Shown here one piece after another: positions 35,548 through 44,927 of a DNA stretch of 49,869 nt. The notes below the pieces were generated by a model that worked only from the letters and a program-made list of their open reading frames with translations, did not search any database and was not told where the DNA came from. The stretch is from Enterococcus rivorum (GTDB taxonomy: Bacteria > Bacillota > Bacilli > Lactobacillales > Enterococcaceae). The DNA is taken from positions 1-49,869 of the forward strand of contig NZ_MIEK01000020.1 of assembly GCF_001742285.1 (NCBI RefSeq), given 5' to 3'. Position 1 is the first letter of the stretch, and every line of letters starts with the position of its first letter. The translations under genes were made by a program, and so were the position numbers.

Positions 35548-38500
35548 TTATGGTTGTCCTGCCATTAGCTTCCAAGTAATAACACCTTGATACGATCCAG
35601 TTCCGACGTTTTGCGTTCCTTCTAGTTGAAGCTTCACTCCATCAGATCCCTTACTATTGCCCCAACTGTCGCTAATAACATATTCGCCTCTCTTCACGTC
35701 AAGGTTTGTATAAACAACCTGGGCATTGTCATTCAAAATATTTTCTTTCCCTTTGTATACATAGCGCATTGCATTGACAAGTTCTTGTTTCTTATCATTT
35801 ATCATTGCTTGCGATAACGTTGCCGTCACATACCAACCAGCTTTTACATTTTCTCGAATATCATTTATCGCTAGCTTTTCTGCAAATTTTGCAGCTTCTA
35901 CTCTTTTTGTTGTTGCTGAATAGTGTAATTCTCCAAAATCTAAGCTTTCAGGAGCAGAAACAAAGGATAAATCTCCGTATACTGCATTTCCTGGAACCCC
36001 CATTTCATTTGATGTTGCTGATAAGACTTTGTGACTGTTCCCAGGCATGATCTCACCTACAACAAATGGATCTTCTTGTGGAGAATCGCCGCTAGCTTTT
36101 CCTGTGTTAAGAATATTCTTTCCCAATACTGCTTTTTGAGAAACTTTCACTTTAAAAACGACTATAACGTTCTGCTTACTTTGGATTTCTCCTACTTTAA
36201 TCGTTAATTTTCTTGTGGATTCTTCATAACTAAATTGATTGTCACTCGCTAGCTCGCCATCAATAGTAATTCCATGATCGAGACTATCAAAAGCTAATCC
36301 TTCAGCTAACACATCTGTTAAAATGACATTTTTCCAGCTTTCTGCTTTTTCATGGGTATTGGTTGCTTTAAAAGTATACGTTAATGTATCTCCATAACTT
36401 GTCGTCTCACCACCACTGGACGTTATTGATTGTTCCAATTTAGGCACTGGAATAACATCTTCTGTAATCGAACGCAATGCAGAAGCAAAACGTCCATCTA
36501 TATCACCTGTTTTCTTTGCATCGTGATATCCTTGATAGCTTGAATAATCATCTATCGCACAATTCAAATTCCCCACAATTCCATCAGGTTCAGTAGTATA
36601 AGTTTTAGGTAAAGTATACTCTGGAAGCACTTGAATATTGGTTTCATCCTTCAAATAAACATCGACTTTATCTTCTTTTGTTAAATAGTAAGGTAAATTG
36701 ATGGACCAATTATTTTCGCCTACAACCGCACTAACTAGTTTTCCCTCGCTATCTTTCAACCATTGATTATTGACCTTAAGAAAAACTTTTGCACCATTTT
36801 CACTACTAGTTCCGGTTAATTGTTTTATCGCATTCGTCACAGGTAAAATATTGGCCTTTTGTGGAGGTGTAACGTCAAGAGTAGTTACAGCTGTAGCTTT
36901 TAAGTCTGCTTCTTCACTTGGCAATTTTTCGCCATTCCCTAAATCAATCCAAGCTTCCACTAAATGAACGCTTTGTCCTGCTTCAATAAACTTTCCTTCT
37001 GGTATTGGAATTTTCACTAAGCCAGTTTTCTTTGCCTCTTCGTAAATAGAAACTCCTTTACCATCTGCGCCATTTCCAATTGAAACGCCTTGCGTTGTAT
37101 ATGCCACTGTATCATCTGGATTTCTGACTTCTACTTTCACAAATACTTCATCTTCATAGGCCGGGCGATCTGCTGCTCCTTTTCCTTCTTTGACTAAGGC
37201 ACGAGCCCAAATATATTTATCTGCATTCGTCGGCACTCGAAAACTTTCGATCTTTGCCCGTTGATTATTCCCTGTTAAACGACTGATTTTAGTTGTCCCA
37301 CCAATTTTTTCTAGATAATTCTTGATCCCGTCACTTCCAGATTCAAAAGTAGCTAAATTGATCCCTTTCAAATTAAAGTTTTGACGAGATAAATATTCGC
37401 TAGGATCATTAACCATAACATTTTGGTCTTTTTCCACTGCCCATAAAGATAAATTCGTCTTTTTCGCATTCAGCTTAGAGGTTTCATCTTTTGTACTAAA
37501 AAGAGCACCACCGTCAATACGTGAATTAGCAAAATCAAAGTAATTCATTGTATCAAAATCAATATTCATCATATACGCATTAAATATACCTACACTTTCA
37601 CTCGCACTCTGTCCGCGAGCAACAAAATAAGAATCTTTGCTAGTAATAATGTCTAGTTGATTAATACTTCCATCAATAGCTAGTCCACTATCTGACACTA
37701 ACTCTATATTTGCATTTTCTCCTGAAATAATAAATTGGTCTTTAGCCACTGTGGTTCCAGTATTAGATATAAATTGAATAGCCGCATTTCCCAAAACTCC
37801 ACCGTCAGAAGCGACTCCATCGCCTTTATTATGCACTTTAAAGTCAGAATCGTATCCAACCAGAATCTTATTATTGCCACCAAACATTCGAATCCCAGAA
37901 CTGGAACCTTGTTTATAAATATCAATTTTCGAATGATTGTTTACTTCAAAAGTCATCGATCCAGCAACTCTAAAACGAATAGCTGCTTCATGACTTCTGT
38001 CTGAGTGCAAAGTAGGAGGATTAGCAGAAAAATTTTTCACTTCTAGCTGAGAACCATTATTTAAGTAAAAACCACCATTCAAGGTTTGCAAGAGTATAGC
38101 AGGAGTAGCAACTCCAAAGTTGTCCTTTTCAGTTACATTCTTTTTATCATTTAAACTATGAACAGACAGCTTCGCTCCATCATCCATAAGTAATTTTGAA
38201 TCAGGTCCAACAATCGCAAGAATTCCTGCAGCGATATCTTCAGCTTTTGAATCGCCGCTTAATTTGACATCCGTCCCTTGACCCTCAATCGTTAAAAGAA
38301 AGTTTTTCGATCCCAATTTTGCTTTGTCTGTATTTGTTAAATCCTTCTCAGTATCAGCTGTCACATCTGATCCTGTTCTAATAACATTAGTTGCTTTACT
38401 ATACGCATCCCATTTAGAGCCGTTTTTAATTGTTAACTTACTATCATCTGCGTCCTTAAGAATAGAAAATAAGCGCCCATAGGTTTTAGAATCAACAGAG

Positions 38501-39792
38501 GTATTATCAAATGTCATTTCGGTATTTTTATCTATTATACAAAACATAGCAGCCGTTTTGGGATCCGGCTGTCTCAAATAGATTTCTGAATCAATAAAAC
38601 TTAGTTTACTTCCACCAACACCTAAAACAGAATAAATAAAATTACTATCAATTCCTTCCATTTTTATCGAACTTTTAGTCATTGTCGATTCTATGGTTTT
38701 TCCATAAAGAAAATTGGCGGTCATCTGCTTTGTAATAAAATGAGAGCTATCGCTCGTCACAGTTAACTTACTACCATTACTATGAAAAAAGCCACCTTTT
38801 TCTACATCTACTGTGCTATTTTGCGCATTCACTGTTAGCGGAGCATCGGCTCCTTCTGTTTTTGCAATATACCCCGTATCTTTTGTTCCTTTAAATGTAG
38901 CGTTATTCATTGTCAACGTTACTGGTGCAACTTTACTGTTAAAAAGGCCTGTACTACTTTTCGCTTTTCCTACAACTTCCACTTCATTTTCTATTTTGGC
39001 TTCCACAGCAGCTTTTGCAGAAATAAACTCATTTGCATTTTCCAAACTTAATTTCGACTTATTAATTGTAAAGCTAGTTGGTTTATTTAAATCGAATATA
39101 GCCACATTGGAACTAACATTAAAATTACTATTTTTTATCGTAATAGAAGGATTGGCAGCAGTGGAATTAAAAAGTGTTGCGACAACTTCACCTTCAGTTG
39201 TAGTAGGCACTCTTTTATTTGTAAACGAGAAATCATCTTCAATGATTAACTCTCTACAATTGATCAAATTTGTTAAATATTTTACTTCTTCATTCATTTC
39301 AAAAATAGTTTTTCCTGAAAAATAGACAGTGGAGCCTGGAGCGTTTACTACTCCACGATTTTGTAGCGTTACATTTTTTAAGTGAAGTATATTTCCTAAT
39401 GGATAAAAAATTGGATAAGTACCATTCGTTAGCCCGCTCACAGTAAGATCTTTTACTGTAAAAAGACTTTTGTCCGTTGCAGAAGCTTCCGACATGTTTA
39501 GCCAATAAAGTCCCATGTCTAATGTATATTTTCCTTGTCCATCAATTGTTAAATTTCTTTTAGGAAACTTACCTGTAACAATACTCTTTTCCGCTCTAAA
39601 ATTGGCTGTTATCTTAATCTCATCAACACTCACATCACCAATATATTGTTCAAACTGTACCCAATTTGCTGCATTTTTTGAATTAACTGCTACTGGAATT
39701 TCTGGTGAAGCTTCCACTCGTTGACCATTTAACAATCCCATTCCTACACAACTAAACAATAAAAATAACCAACACATTTTTTTATTTAACAA
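35548..39792 (-). CDS. Giant WxL adhesin with beta-helix region
   Basis: 1414 residues. A signal peptide (start to about 29) is followed by a long stretch (about 40-800) of short Asn/Thr/Ser-rich repeats such as LTIDGQGKYTLDMG, typical of a pectate-lyase-like right-handed beta-helix. Then come Ig-like segments (about 850-1060), a DUF11-type repeat (TSYGDTLTYTFKATNTHEKA) and a C-terminal WxL domain (about 1270-1414) ending GSYQGVITWKLMAGQP. WxL domains bind peptidoglycan non-covalently at the cell surface. The start is TTG at 39792, six bases after GGAGGG; the next ATG is too far from the SD. Last gene of the WxL locus, 24 bases after the signal-peptidase-like gene. Confidence 0.88.
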   Translation of the reverse strand: MLNKKMCWLFLLFSCVGMGLLNGQRVEASPEIPVAVNSKNAANWVQFEQYIGDVSVDEIKITANFRAEKSIVTGKFPKRNLTIDGQGKYTLDMGLYWLNMSEASATDKSLFTVKDLTVSGLTNGTYPIFYPLGNILHLKNVTLQNRGVVNAPGSTVYFSGKTIFEMNEEVKYLTNLINCRELIIEDDFSFTNKRVPTTTEGEVVATLFNSTAANPSITIKNSNFNVSSNVAIFDLNKPTSFTINKSKLSLENANEFISAKAAVEAKIENEVEVVGKAKSSTGLFNSKVAPVTLTMNNATFKGTKDTGYIAKTEGADAPLTVNAQNSTVDVEKGGFFHSNGSKLTVTSDSSHFITKQMTANFLYGKTIESTMTKSSIKMEGIDSNFIYSVLGVGGSKLSFIDSEIYLRQPDPKTAAMFCIIDKNTEMTFDNTSVDSKTYGRLFSILKDADDSKLTIKNGSKWDAYSKATNVIRTGSDVTADTEKDLTNTDKAKLGSKNFLLTIEGQGTDVKLSGDSKAEDIAAGILAIVGPDSKLLMDDGAKLSVHSLNDKKNVTEKDNFGVATPAILLQTLNGGFYLNNGSQLEVKNFSANPPTLHSDRSHEAAIRFRVAGSMTFEVNNHSKIDIYKQGSSSGIRMFGGNNKILVGYDSDFKVHNKGDGVASDGGVLGNAAIQFISNTGTTVAKDQFIISGENANIELVSDSGLAIDGSINQLDIITSKDSYFVARGQSASESVGIFNAYMMNIDFDTMNYFDFANSRIDGGALFSTKDETSKLNAKKTNLSLWAVEKDQNVMVNDPSEYLSRQNFNLKGINLATFESGSDGIKNYLEKIGGTTKISRLTGNNQRAKIESFRVPTNADKYIWARALVKEGKGAADRPAYEDEVFVKVEVRNPDDTVAYTTQGVSIGNGADGKGVSIYEEAKKTGLVKIPIPEGKFIEAGQSVHLVEAWIDLGNGEKLPSEEADLKATAVTTLDVTPPQKANILPVTNAIKQLTGTSSENGAKVFLKVNNQWLKDSEGKLVSAVVGENNWSINLPYYLTKEDKVDVYLKDETNIQVLPEYTLPKTYTTEPDGIVGNLNCAIDDYSSYQGYHDAKKTGDIDGRFASALRSITEDVIPVPKLEQSITSSGGETTSYGDTLTYTFKATNTHEKAESWKNVILTDVLAEGLAFDSLDHGITIDGELASDNQFSYEESTRKLTIKVGEIQSKQNVIVVFKVKVSQKAVLGKNILNTGKASGDSPQEDPFVVGEIMPGNSHKVLSATSNEMGVPGNAVYGDLSFVSAPESLDFGELHYSATTKRVEAAKFAEKLAINDIRENVKAGWYVTATLSQAMINDKKQELVNAMRYVYKGKENILNDNAQVVYTNLDVKRGEYVISDSWGNSKGSDGVKLQLEGTQNVGTGSYQGVITWKLMAGQP

Positions 39793-39816
39793 ACCAATCC
39801 CTCCTAATTAACTAAA

Positions 39817-40479
39817 CTAAAAACTCTTCCACTCGTTGATCGGTGATAACTGAATGTAAACAACACCAATGATATTTTTCTTGGAAATAAATCCGTAAAA
39901 CCGGCTGTCTGCTGCATAAGGACGATTATCTCCTAATAAAAAATAGTAATCATCTGGAACGCCACAAGTTCTATTATTTGAAAGTTGAAAATCTTCGGTA
40001 AACTCTCGATCATTTTTTTGGTTTTCATTTATTTCAGGAATAATAAATTTCTCGTCTATTGACTCGTCATTAATAAACAAGGTATCCTTTTCATAACGAA
40101 TTTTTTCCCCTGGCAAACCAATCACTCGACGAATCTGAAGCTTATTTCCCTGTTTAAAAGCAACTAAATCAAATCTTTGCAGCCTTTCTATTTTTTTTAC
40201 TAACACAATATCCCTGTCTCTCAGCGCAGGAACCATTCCGTAACCATTTACTTCAACAATTTGAAAGAAAAACTGACCCACTACTAAAATAGCTAAAATA
40301 CCAAGAAAAATAGAAGCAACAATTTCTAGAATTACGCGCTTTAGTCTATGTGTCTTGGTATTTTGTAATTCTCTCTTGTGATTTCTTATTTTTCCACTTG
40401 ATTTCTTATGTCTAGATTTTTTTTTAAAATTGCTATTATTGCCTGCTAAAGCTTTACTTTTACCTTTATTTTGTTTCAT
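39817..40479 (-). CDS. Signal peptidase I homologue lacking both catalytic residues
   Basis: 220 residues. A lysine-rich cytoplasmic N-terminus (1-46) is followed by one membrane helix (about 48-75) and a type I signal-peptidase fold. Box B reads NGYGMVPALRDRD, so Gly81 stands where the nucleophilic Ser should be. Box D reads LQIRRVIGLPGE, so Arg117 replaces the general-base Lys. Box E (GDNRPYAADSRFYGFI) is intact. It is therefore predicted to be inactive as a protease. Non-catalytic homologues such as the SipA-type proteins of streptococcal pilus loci act as assembly factors; a similar scaffold role for the WxL proteins is inferred. Confidence 0.88.
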   Translation of the reverse strand: MKQNKGKSKALAGNNSNFKKKSRHKKSSGKIRNHKRELQNTKTHRLKRVILEIVASIFLGILAILVVGQFFFQIVEVNGYGMVPALRDRDIVLVKKIERLQRFDLVAFKQGNKLQIRRVIGLPGEKIRYEKDTLFINDESIDEKFIIPEINENQKNDREFTEDFQLSNNRTCGVPDDYYFLLGDNRPYAADSRFYGFISKKNIIGVVYIQLSPINEWKSF

Positions 40480-40560
40480 TTTTTCTCTTTCTGTTTGATA
40501 TCAAAGCTATCGTAAAAAATAGCTAACTAATCTTCTAATATTAAGTGGGAGAAACTATTA

Positions 40561-42912
40561 CTATTGCGGCTCATCTGCCATTAATTTCCAGGTAATAATT
40601 CCTTGGTAACTACCAGGATATAGCATAGTTGTTCCTTTAATTTCAAGCTTCAAGCCATCATCCGCTTGATTACTTCCCCAAGAATCTGTTATTGCAAAGC
40701 TTCCAGCTACCCCTTTAGTATTAACGTAAACAATCTGTTCTTGCTCTCCTATAAGTTTTTCTTTACCTTGGTAACTGTAGGTCAAAGCATCAACTAACTG
40801 ATTGCCTTTTTCATCGGTAAGCGCCTTGGTTAATACAGCTGACATTCTAAAGCCCTTACTAGCATCAGCTCTTGTATCAGTTACAATCAATTCTTTATCA
40901 AAAGAAGGACGTTCAATTCGTTTATTTTTTGCCTCATACGTCAACGTTCCAAAATCAAGTTTCGTAGGGGTTGAGCTTAAGCTAATTAGTCCCTGTAGCT
41001 TATATCTAACAGTAACTGTCGGAGAACCAATAGCAACATTCGCTTCATTTTCTGGTTTACTAGCAATCTCGTAGCCAGCCGTTCTTATATTTTCTAACTG
41101 TTCAATGACTTTCTTTTCTTTCGTTAAATCAATAGGGTCTCCTACAAATCCGTCGATTGTTAGACTATAACCAGGTAGTAATTCTTCTATTTCATTTACA
41201 AAATTCACTTGTAGCTTTGCTGGTTCCTTAATTATTTCCACGGGAACATTTATTAAGGTTTCTTTATATTGATTTTTTAAAGAAATAACCGCAACTTTGT
41301 TTCCAATTGTTGATGTGTCGATACTAACAATCTTCGCTTCAATAGGATTTCCCATTTCATCATGAGGGCCTTTAACAAAATCAGTGGCTTTTAAATCCTT
41401 AATTTCTCTATATCTAAATACTTTTTGGGAAACTGGTTCTGCTGTTGGTGTTGGATAAGCAATTTTTACTTTTGCTGCTAAAGCATTTGAAATGAATAAT
41501 CCATCCCCTTTAGCTAGTACTTCAATAAAATGCTCTCCTTCAGTCATTTCTAACGTACTAACTTTCTTAGTAATTAGCACTTTGTTATCAACAACTGGCA
41601 TATTTTCACCAATTACATCATAAGTACCTGAATCTGTCCGGACAAAAGCTGCTACATTTTTAAAATCCGATGTTTCAACCCTTGCAGAAAAATCAATTGT
41701 TTCCCCTACATAATACAAGGGAGTCTCTTCTTGTTTATTTAATTTAAAATCAAGCAAGTTTGGTGGGAGAATGGCTCCTTGACTGATTAAATTCCAACGT
41801 CCCATGTAATTTCTGCTGCTTTCACTATATGTAAGTTGATTAGTATCACTGGCTGCTGCAATATGAAATTTCCCTGCAAAAATAGAATAACTACCTTCCT
41901 CACCCACAATAGCAGAAAAAACATGCCTAAATTTTGATGCAACCTTTTCTAAAGGGTTAAAATATTTAGAAATAGGAGATTTCCCTTCCCCTTGTTCAGA
42001 ACTAATTAGAATCGTTTTATCTTTAGCATTGCCAATCACATAGCCATCAATATCCGTTGAATATAAAATAAACCATTTTTGATTAAGAGAGCCATAATCT
42101 TGGTAGGCAATAATATCCTTATCTACACCTACACCACCTTGAATATCAAAAACCGAGCTTTTAGTAGTTGTCGATCGCCCCACAGATTTAATGGAGTAAT
42201 AGCCATTAAGCTGCTCAAGCTTAATCTGTTGGTTTGTCTCATTTGTTTGCTTTTGTAAAGTTAGCTCTGCACCAGAACTTGCGTCTAAGACCGTTAAAGC
42301 TAACTTATTTTTCTTATTCAAAAAAACATAATTTTCTCCAATAGCCACGATATCCCATAAATAATCTTCTGAAAAACGAGACAAATTATTAACTGGAGTC
42401 ACTTGCGTTTCAATAGTAATTTTACTTCCAGCAGAATTTCCTTCTGGTTTTAAAAGATTTTGTTTGTTTTTTGATAAAAAAAGAATATAGCCTTCTGACT
42501 CTGGTCGCCATTCCACTCCAAATAGCTGATTTCCTAGTCCATGCTGTCCATAAAGAATCAATTTTTTCGTATTCATATTAACATCTGCTACTAAATGATT
42601 CGCTTTTGTCAGCACAGGTTTTAAAATATAAAAATTGTTATTTATTTCATTCGCCTTAGTAGTTTTCAGATTTATTTTTTTCGAGGAATTCTCTTCATTT
42701 ATTGGATCTGATTCTACTAATCGCCCTTCTTGTGTTGTCGAGGTGGTTTCTAGATTGTTTTTCCCCTCAGTATTAGTGATTTCTTCATTACTCATTTTCG
42801 CCTCATTTTGAGTATACTGATTCATTTCGGAGTGGTTTGCTAAAACAACAGGTGTAGCTTGACAAATATAGATGCTGAAGCCTAATAAATTTACTAACAA
42901 AAGCCTTAACAA
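40561..42912 (-). CDS. WxL protein with ricin-like lectin region; possible frameshift at start
   Basis: 783 residues as read from TTG at 42912. A secretion signal (LLLVNLLGFSIY) and a Ser/Thr/Asn-rich linker are followed by a ricin-type beta-trefoil region (about 90-380, with a Q-x-W motif in NQKWFI), Ig-like and MucBP-like parts, and a C-terminal WxL domain ending GSYQGIITWKLMADEP. The best SD (AGAGGTG) precedes another TTG at 42926 in a different frame, which reads M-I-K-K and then stops. One more A in the six-A run at 42916-42921 would join the two into a normal signal peptide. Confidence 0.8.
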   Translation of the reverse strand: MLRLLLVNLLGFSIYICQATPVVLANHSEMNQYTQNEAKMSNEEITNTEGKNNLETTSTTQEGRLVESDPINEENSSKKINLKTTKANEINNNFYILKPVLTKANHLVADVNMNTKKLILYGQHGLGNQLFGVEWRPESEGYILFLSKNKQNLLKPEGNSAGSKITIETQVTPVNNLSRFSEDYLWDIVAIGENYVFLNKKNKLALTVLDASSGAELTLQKQTNETNQQIKLEQLNGYYSIKSVGRSTTTKSSVFDIQGGVGVDKDIIAYQDYGSLNQKWFILYSTDIDGYVIGNAKDKTILISSEQGEGKSPISKYFNPLEKVASKFRHVFSAIVGEEGSYSIFAGKFHIAAASDTNQLTYSESSRNYMGRWNLISQGAILPPNLLDFKLNKQEETPLYYVGETIDFSARVETSDFKNVAAFVRTDSGTYDVIGENMPVVDNKVLITKKVSTLEMTEGEHFIEVLAKGDGLFISNALAAKVKIAYPTPTAEPVSQKVFRYREIKDLKATDFVKGPHDEMGNPIEAKIVSIDTSTIGNKVAVISLKNQYKETLINVPVEIIKEPAKLQVNFVNEIEELLPGYSLTIDGFVGDPIDLTKEKKVIEQLENIRTAGYEIASKPENEANVAIGSPTVTVRYKLQGLISLSSTPTKLDFGTLTYEAKNKRIERPSFDKELIVTDTRADASKGFRMSAVLTKALTDEKGNQLVDALTYSYQGKEKLIGEQEQIVYVNTKGVAGSFAITDSWGSNQADDGLKLEIKGTTMLYPGSYQGIITWKLMADEPQ

Positions 42913-42964
42913 TACTTTTTTATCAACTCACTCACCTCTTAACTATAGTATTATCCTTTAAACT

Positions 42965-43633
42965 TTATTTTTCCTCTGAAAAAGCATTCGCATTTACTTT
43001 ATAATAATCAAATGCTTTTTGTTCATAGGCTTGGGCTTTCTCAATATCTACTAAAAATTCTTCTTTTAATTTTTCATTGCCGAAAAAATTATTTGTTTGC
43101 GTACTGGCATTCATACCTAACTCTTTTAATGCATTGTAGTATCTATTTAACGCTAACTGTCCTTCTTGTGTATTCAACGCACTTGCGCTTTTAGTGCCAT
43201 AGCTAGCTAAGCTAGTTGCCAAGTAACGAATATTTTGTTGAACTTTCTCTTCTTCATCCTGCTTACTTGCACCCATTTGCACTTGCTTTTCAAAATCTCT
43301 TAACAGATAATAGCCTTTAACTACAGCATCAGAATCATCGGTTGTTAAGTTCATTGACTGATAATAGGACAGATAAGCTGAGCTTCCTCCTAGAATTAGA
43401 CTAAATAATAAAAAGATAATCGTAAATCTAAAACTACGTTTCTTTCTTTTCATTAAGTACCGACGTTTCCGTGCAATTTTTCTGTTTTTCTTTTTATTCT
43501 TTGATTTTCTCTTTGGTAAAAATTTATACTGACGGTTATAGCGAACAAATTGAATCCCATTATAGCTTGCACCAAGAAGTGAAAGGATAGTTATTACAAT
43601 TCCACCAATAAACAGCATTTCTACTATAGACAT
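42965..43633 (-). CDS. WxL-locus membrane protein of unknown function
   Basis: 222 residues. An N-terminal membrane helix (about 5-27) is followed by a strongly basic cytoplasmic loop (about 38-67, nearly all Lys/Arg), a second helix (about 68-90) and an extracellular helical domain of about 130 residues. No domain recognised. SD GGAGAGG precedes the ATG. Its place between DUF916 and a WxL gene suggests a role in export or assembly of the surface complex. Confidence 0.7.
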   Translation of the reverse strand: MSIVEMLFIGGIVITILSLLGASYNGIQFVRYNRQYKFLPKRKSKNKKKNRKIARKRRYLMKRKKRSFRFTIIFLLFSLILGGSSAYLSYYQSMNLTTDDSDAVVKGYYLLRDFEKQVQMGASKQDEEEKVQQNIRYLATSLASYGTKSASALNTQEGQLALNRYYNALKELGMNASTQTNNFFGNEKLKEEFLVDIEKAQAYEQKAFDYYKVNANAFSEEK

Positions 43634-43669
43634 TTTTCCTCTCCTATCTTTGTGCAGCTTTCACTTTAC

Positions 43670-44806
43670 TTAATTCTTCTTGGATGCTTTCTTTTTAGCC
43701 TGCATTTTAGCTTTTCTTCTTGCTAATTCTTTTTTTTCTTTCTTTTTACGCATGAATGTAAGAATAGTAAAAAACAATCCAATCATTAATAGACTTGCGC
43801 CTACTAACATAGCAATTAATTGCCAGTCTAATCCTTTTTCTTGTACTAAACCAACATCCCGTTCATTAAATTTGTCTGCTTCTTTTTTTGAAATGTTAAA
43901 ATCCTCTGTCCATTCCCATTTTTGATCTGCTGACGTAACGAGAACTTTAGCTACATAATCCCCACTTACCATTTCTTCCCCGTTCATATTAACAGGAAAG
44001 GCCATGAAGGAATTTGGCGCCATTCTCATTGCACTTTGTTTCCGTTCATATAGGACAGTATCACTACCCTTTTTCATCACTTGCGCTTCTACTGTGACAT
44101 TATTTAAATACGTAGCCATTATATTAGAAAAATCGATAAAAACAGCATTTCGATAATTTATTTGATCAGCATAGACTTTGTTTAATTTCAAATCTGGTTC
44201 TAACTTTACGTTTGATTCTTGTAACAAAACAGCTATTACGTAGGCATATTGATTAAGAATTTGAGACCCACTTGAGTTAGTTACATTACTATTTTGATTT
44301 TCTTTCATAAGTTGAATTCCACCAGCGATTACTCCATCATAAGCAGTGGTAGGCATTTCTATTTCTGTTTCTAATTCTTTGCTTTCGCCAGGAGCTAAGT
44401 CCACAGATTTCGGTGCTTTGACAATATCTTTGAAATCAAATTTTAGCGACGCATCATTTTTTATTGTAGAATCGCCATATTCAATCACACCATTTTGATT
44501 TGTTTTTGCGCTATTGATGCCGATTCCTACTGTTACTTTTTCACTTCCCGGATTGCTCAAGGTAATTTTAATGGTTTGTTTTTGTCCTGGAGCCATTTTT
44601 AATTTGTAATAGCCAACATTTTCTTCTAATTGATTGTCAGGAAAAGAAAGACTATATGTAAAACCAGTAATAGATTCTGTCTCGCTATTCTGCTTGTCTT
44701 CCTCATTTGCATAAGCAACTATCGATGAATTTCCTCTGATAAGAGAAAAAAGTATGACAATTAAGAGAAAAAGTAAGCGATTATTCTTGGTAATTATTTT
44801 ATTCAT
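43670..44806 (-). CDS. DUF916/DUF3324 WxL-associated surface protein
   Basis: 378 residues. A signal peptide (to about 33) is followed by a DUF916 domain (about 45-165, GFTYSLSFPDNQ and YYKLKMAPGQKQTIKITLSN) and a DUF3324 domain (about 180-310). A C-terminal membrane helix (about 332-352) ends in a Lys/Arg-rich tail. DUF916 proteins bind peptidoglycan and DUF3324 has been linked to host-ligand binding; they pair with WxL proteins. SD GAGG lies seven bases before the ATG. Confidence 0.92.
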   Translation of the reverse strand: MNKIITKNNRLLFLLIVILFSLIRGNSSIVAYANEEDKQNSETESITGFTYSLSFPDNQLEENVGYYKLKMAPGQKQTIKITLSNPGSEKVTVGIGINSAKTNQNGVIEYGDSTIKNDASLKFDFKDIVKAPKSVDLAPGESKELETEIEMPTTAYDGVIAGGIQLMKENQNSNVTNSSGSQILNQYAYVIAVLLQESNVKLEPDLKLNKVYADQINYRNAVFIDFSNIMATYLNNVTVEAQVMKKGSDTVLYERKQSAMRMAPNSFMAFPVNMNGEEMVSGDYVAKVLVTSADQKWEWTEDFNISKKEADKFNERDVGLVQEKGLDWQLIAMLVGASLLMIGLFFTILTFMRKKKEKKELARRKAKMQAKKKASKKN

Positions 44807-44856
44807 GATTGAGCCTCACATTATTTTGTTTTATGTACGGGAAATTCTATTTAATA

Positions 44857-44892
44857 AAGAATAAGCTGACTTAAATTCATCAGCTTATTCTT
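44857..44892 (-). terminator. Terminator after the first small WxL gene
   Basis: AAGAATAAGCTGA and TCAGCTTATTCTT form a perfect 13-bp stem with a weak U tract on the minus strand. It probably allows partial read-through, giving more of the small WxL protein than of downstream products. Confidence 0.65.
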
Positions 44893-44927
44893 ATAGGACA
44901 CTAAACAGTCAGAAGCGTTTCTTAAAT

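Noticed and set aside
38813-39325. 170-codon plus-strand frame
   Set aside because: Lies fully antisense to the giant WxL gene, has no SD and reads hydrophobic low-complexity sequence that mirrors Thr/Asn-rich codons of the real gene.
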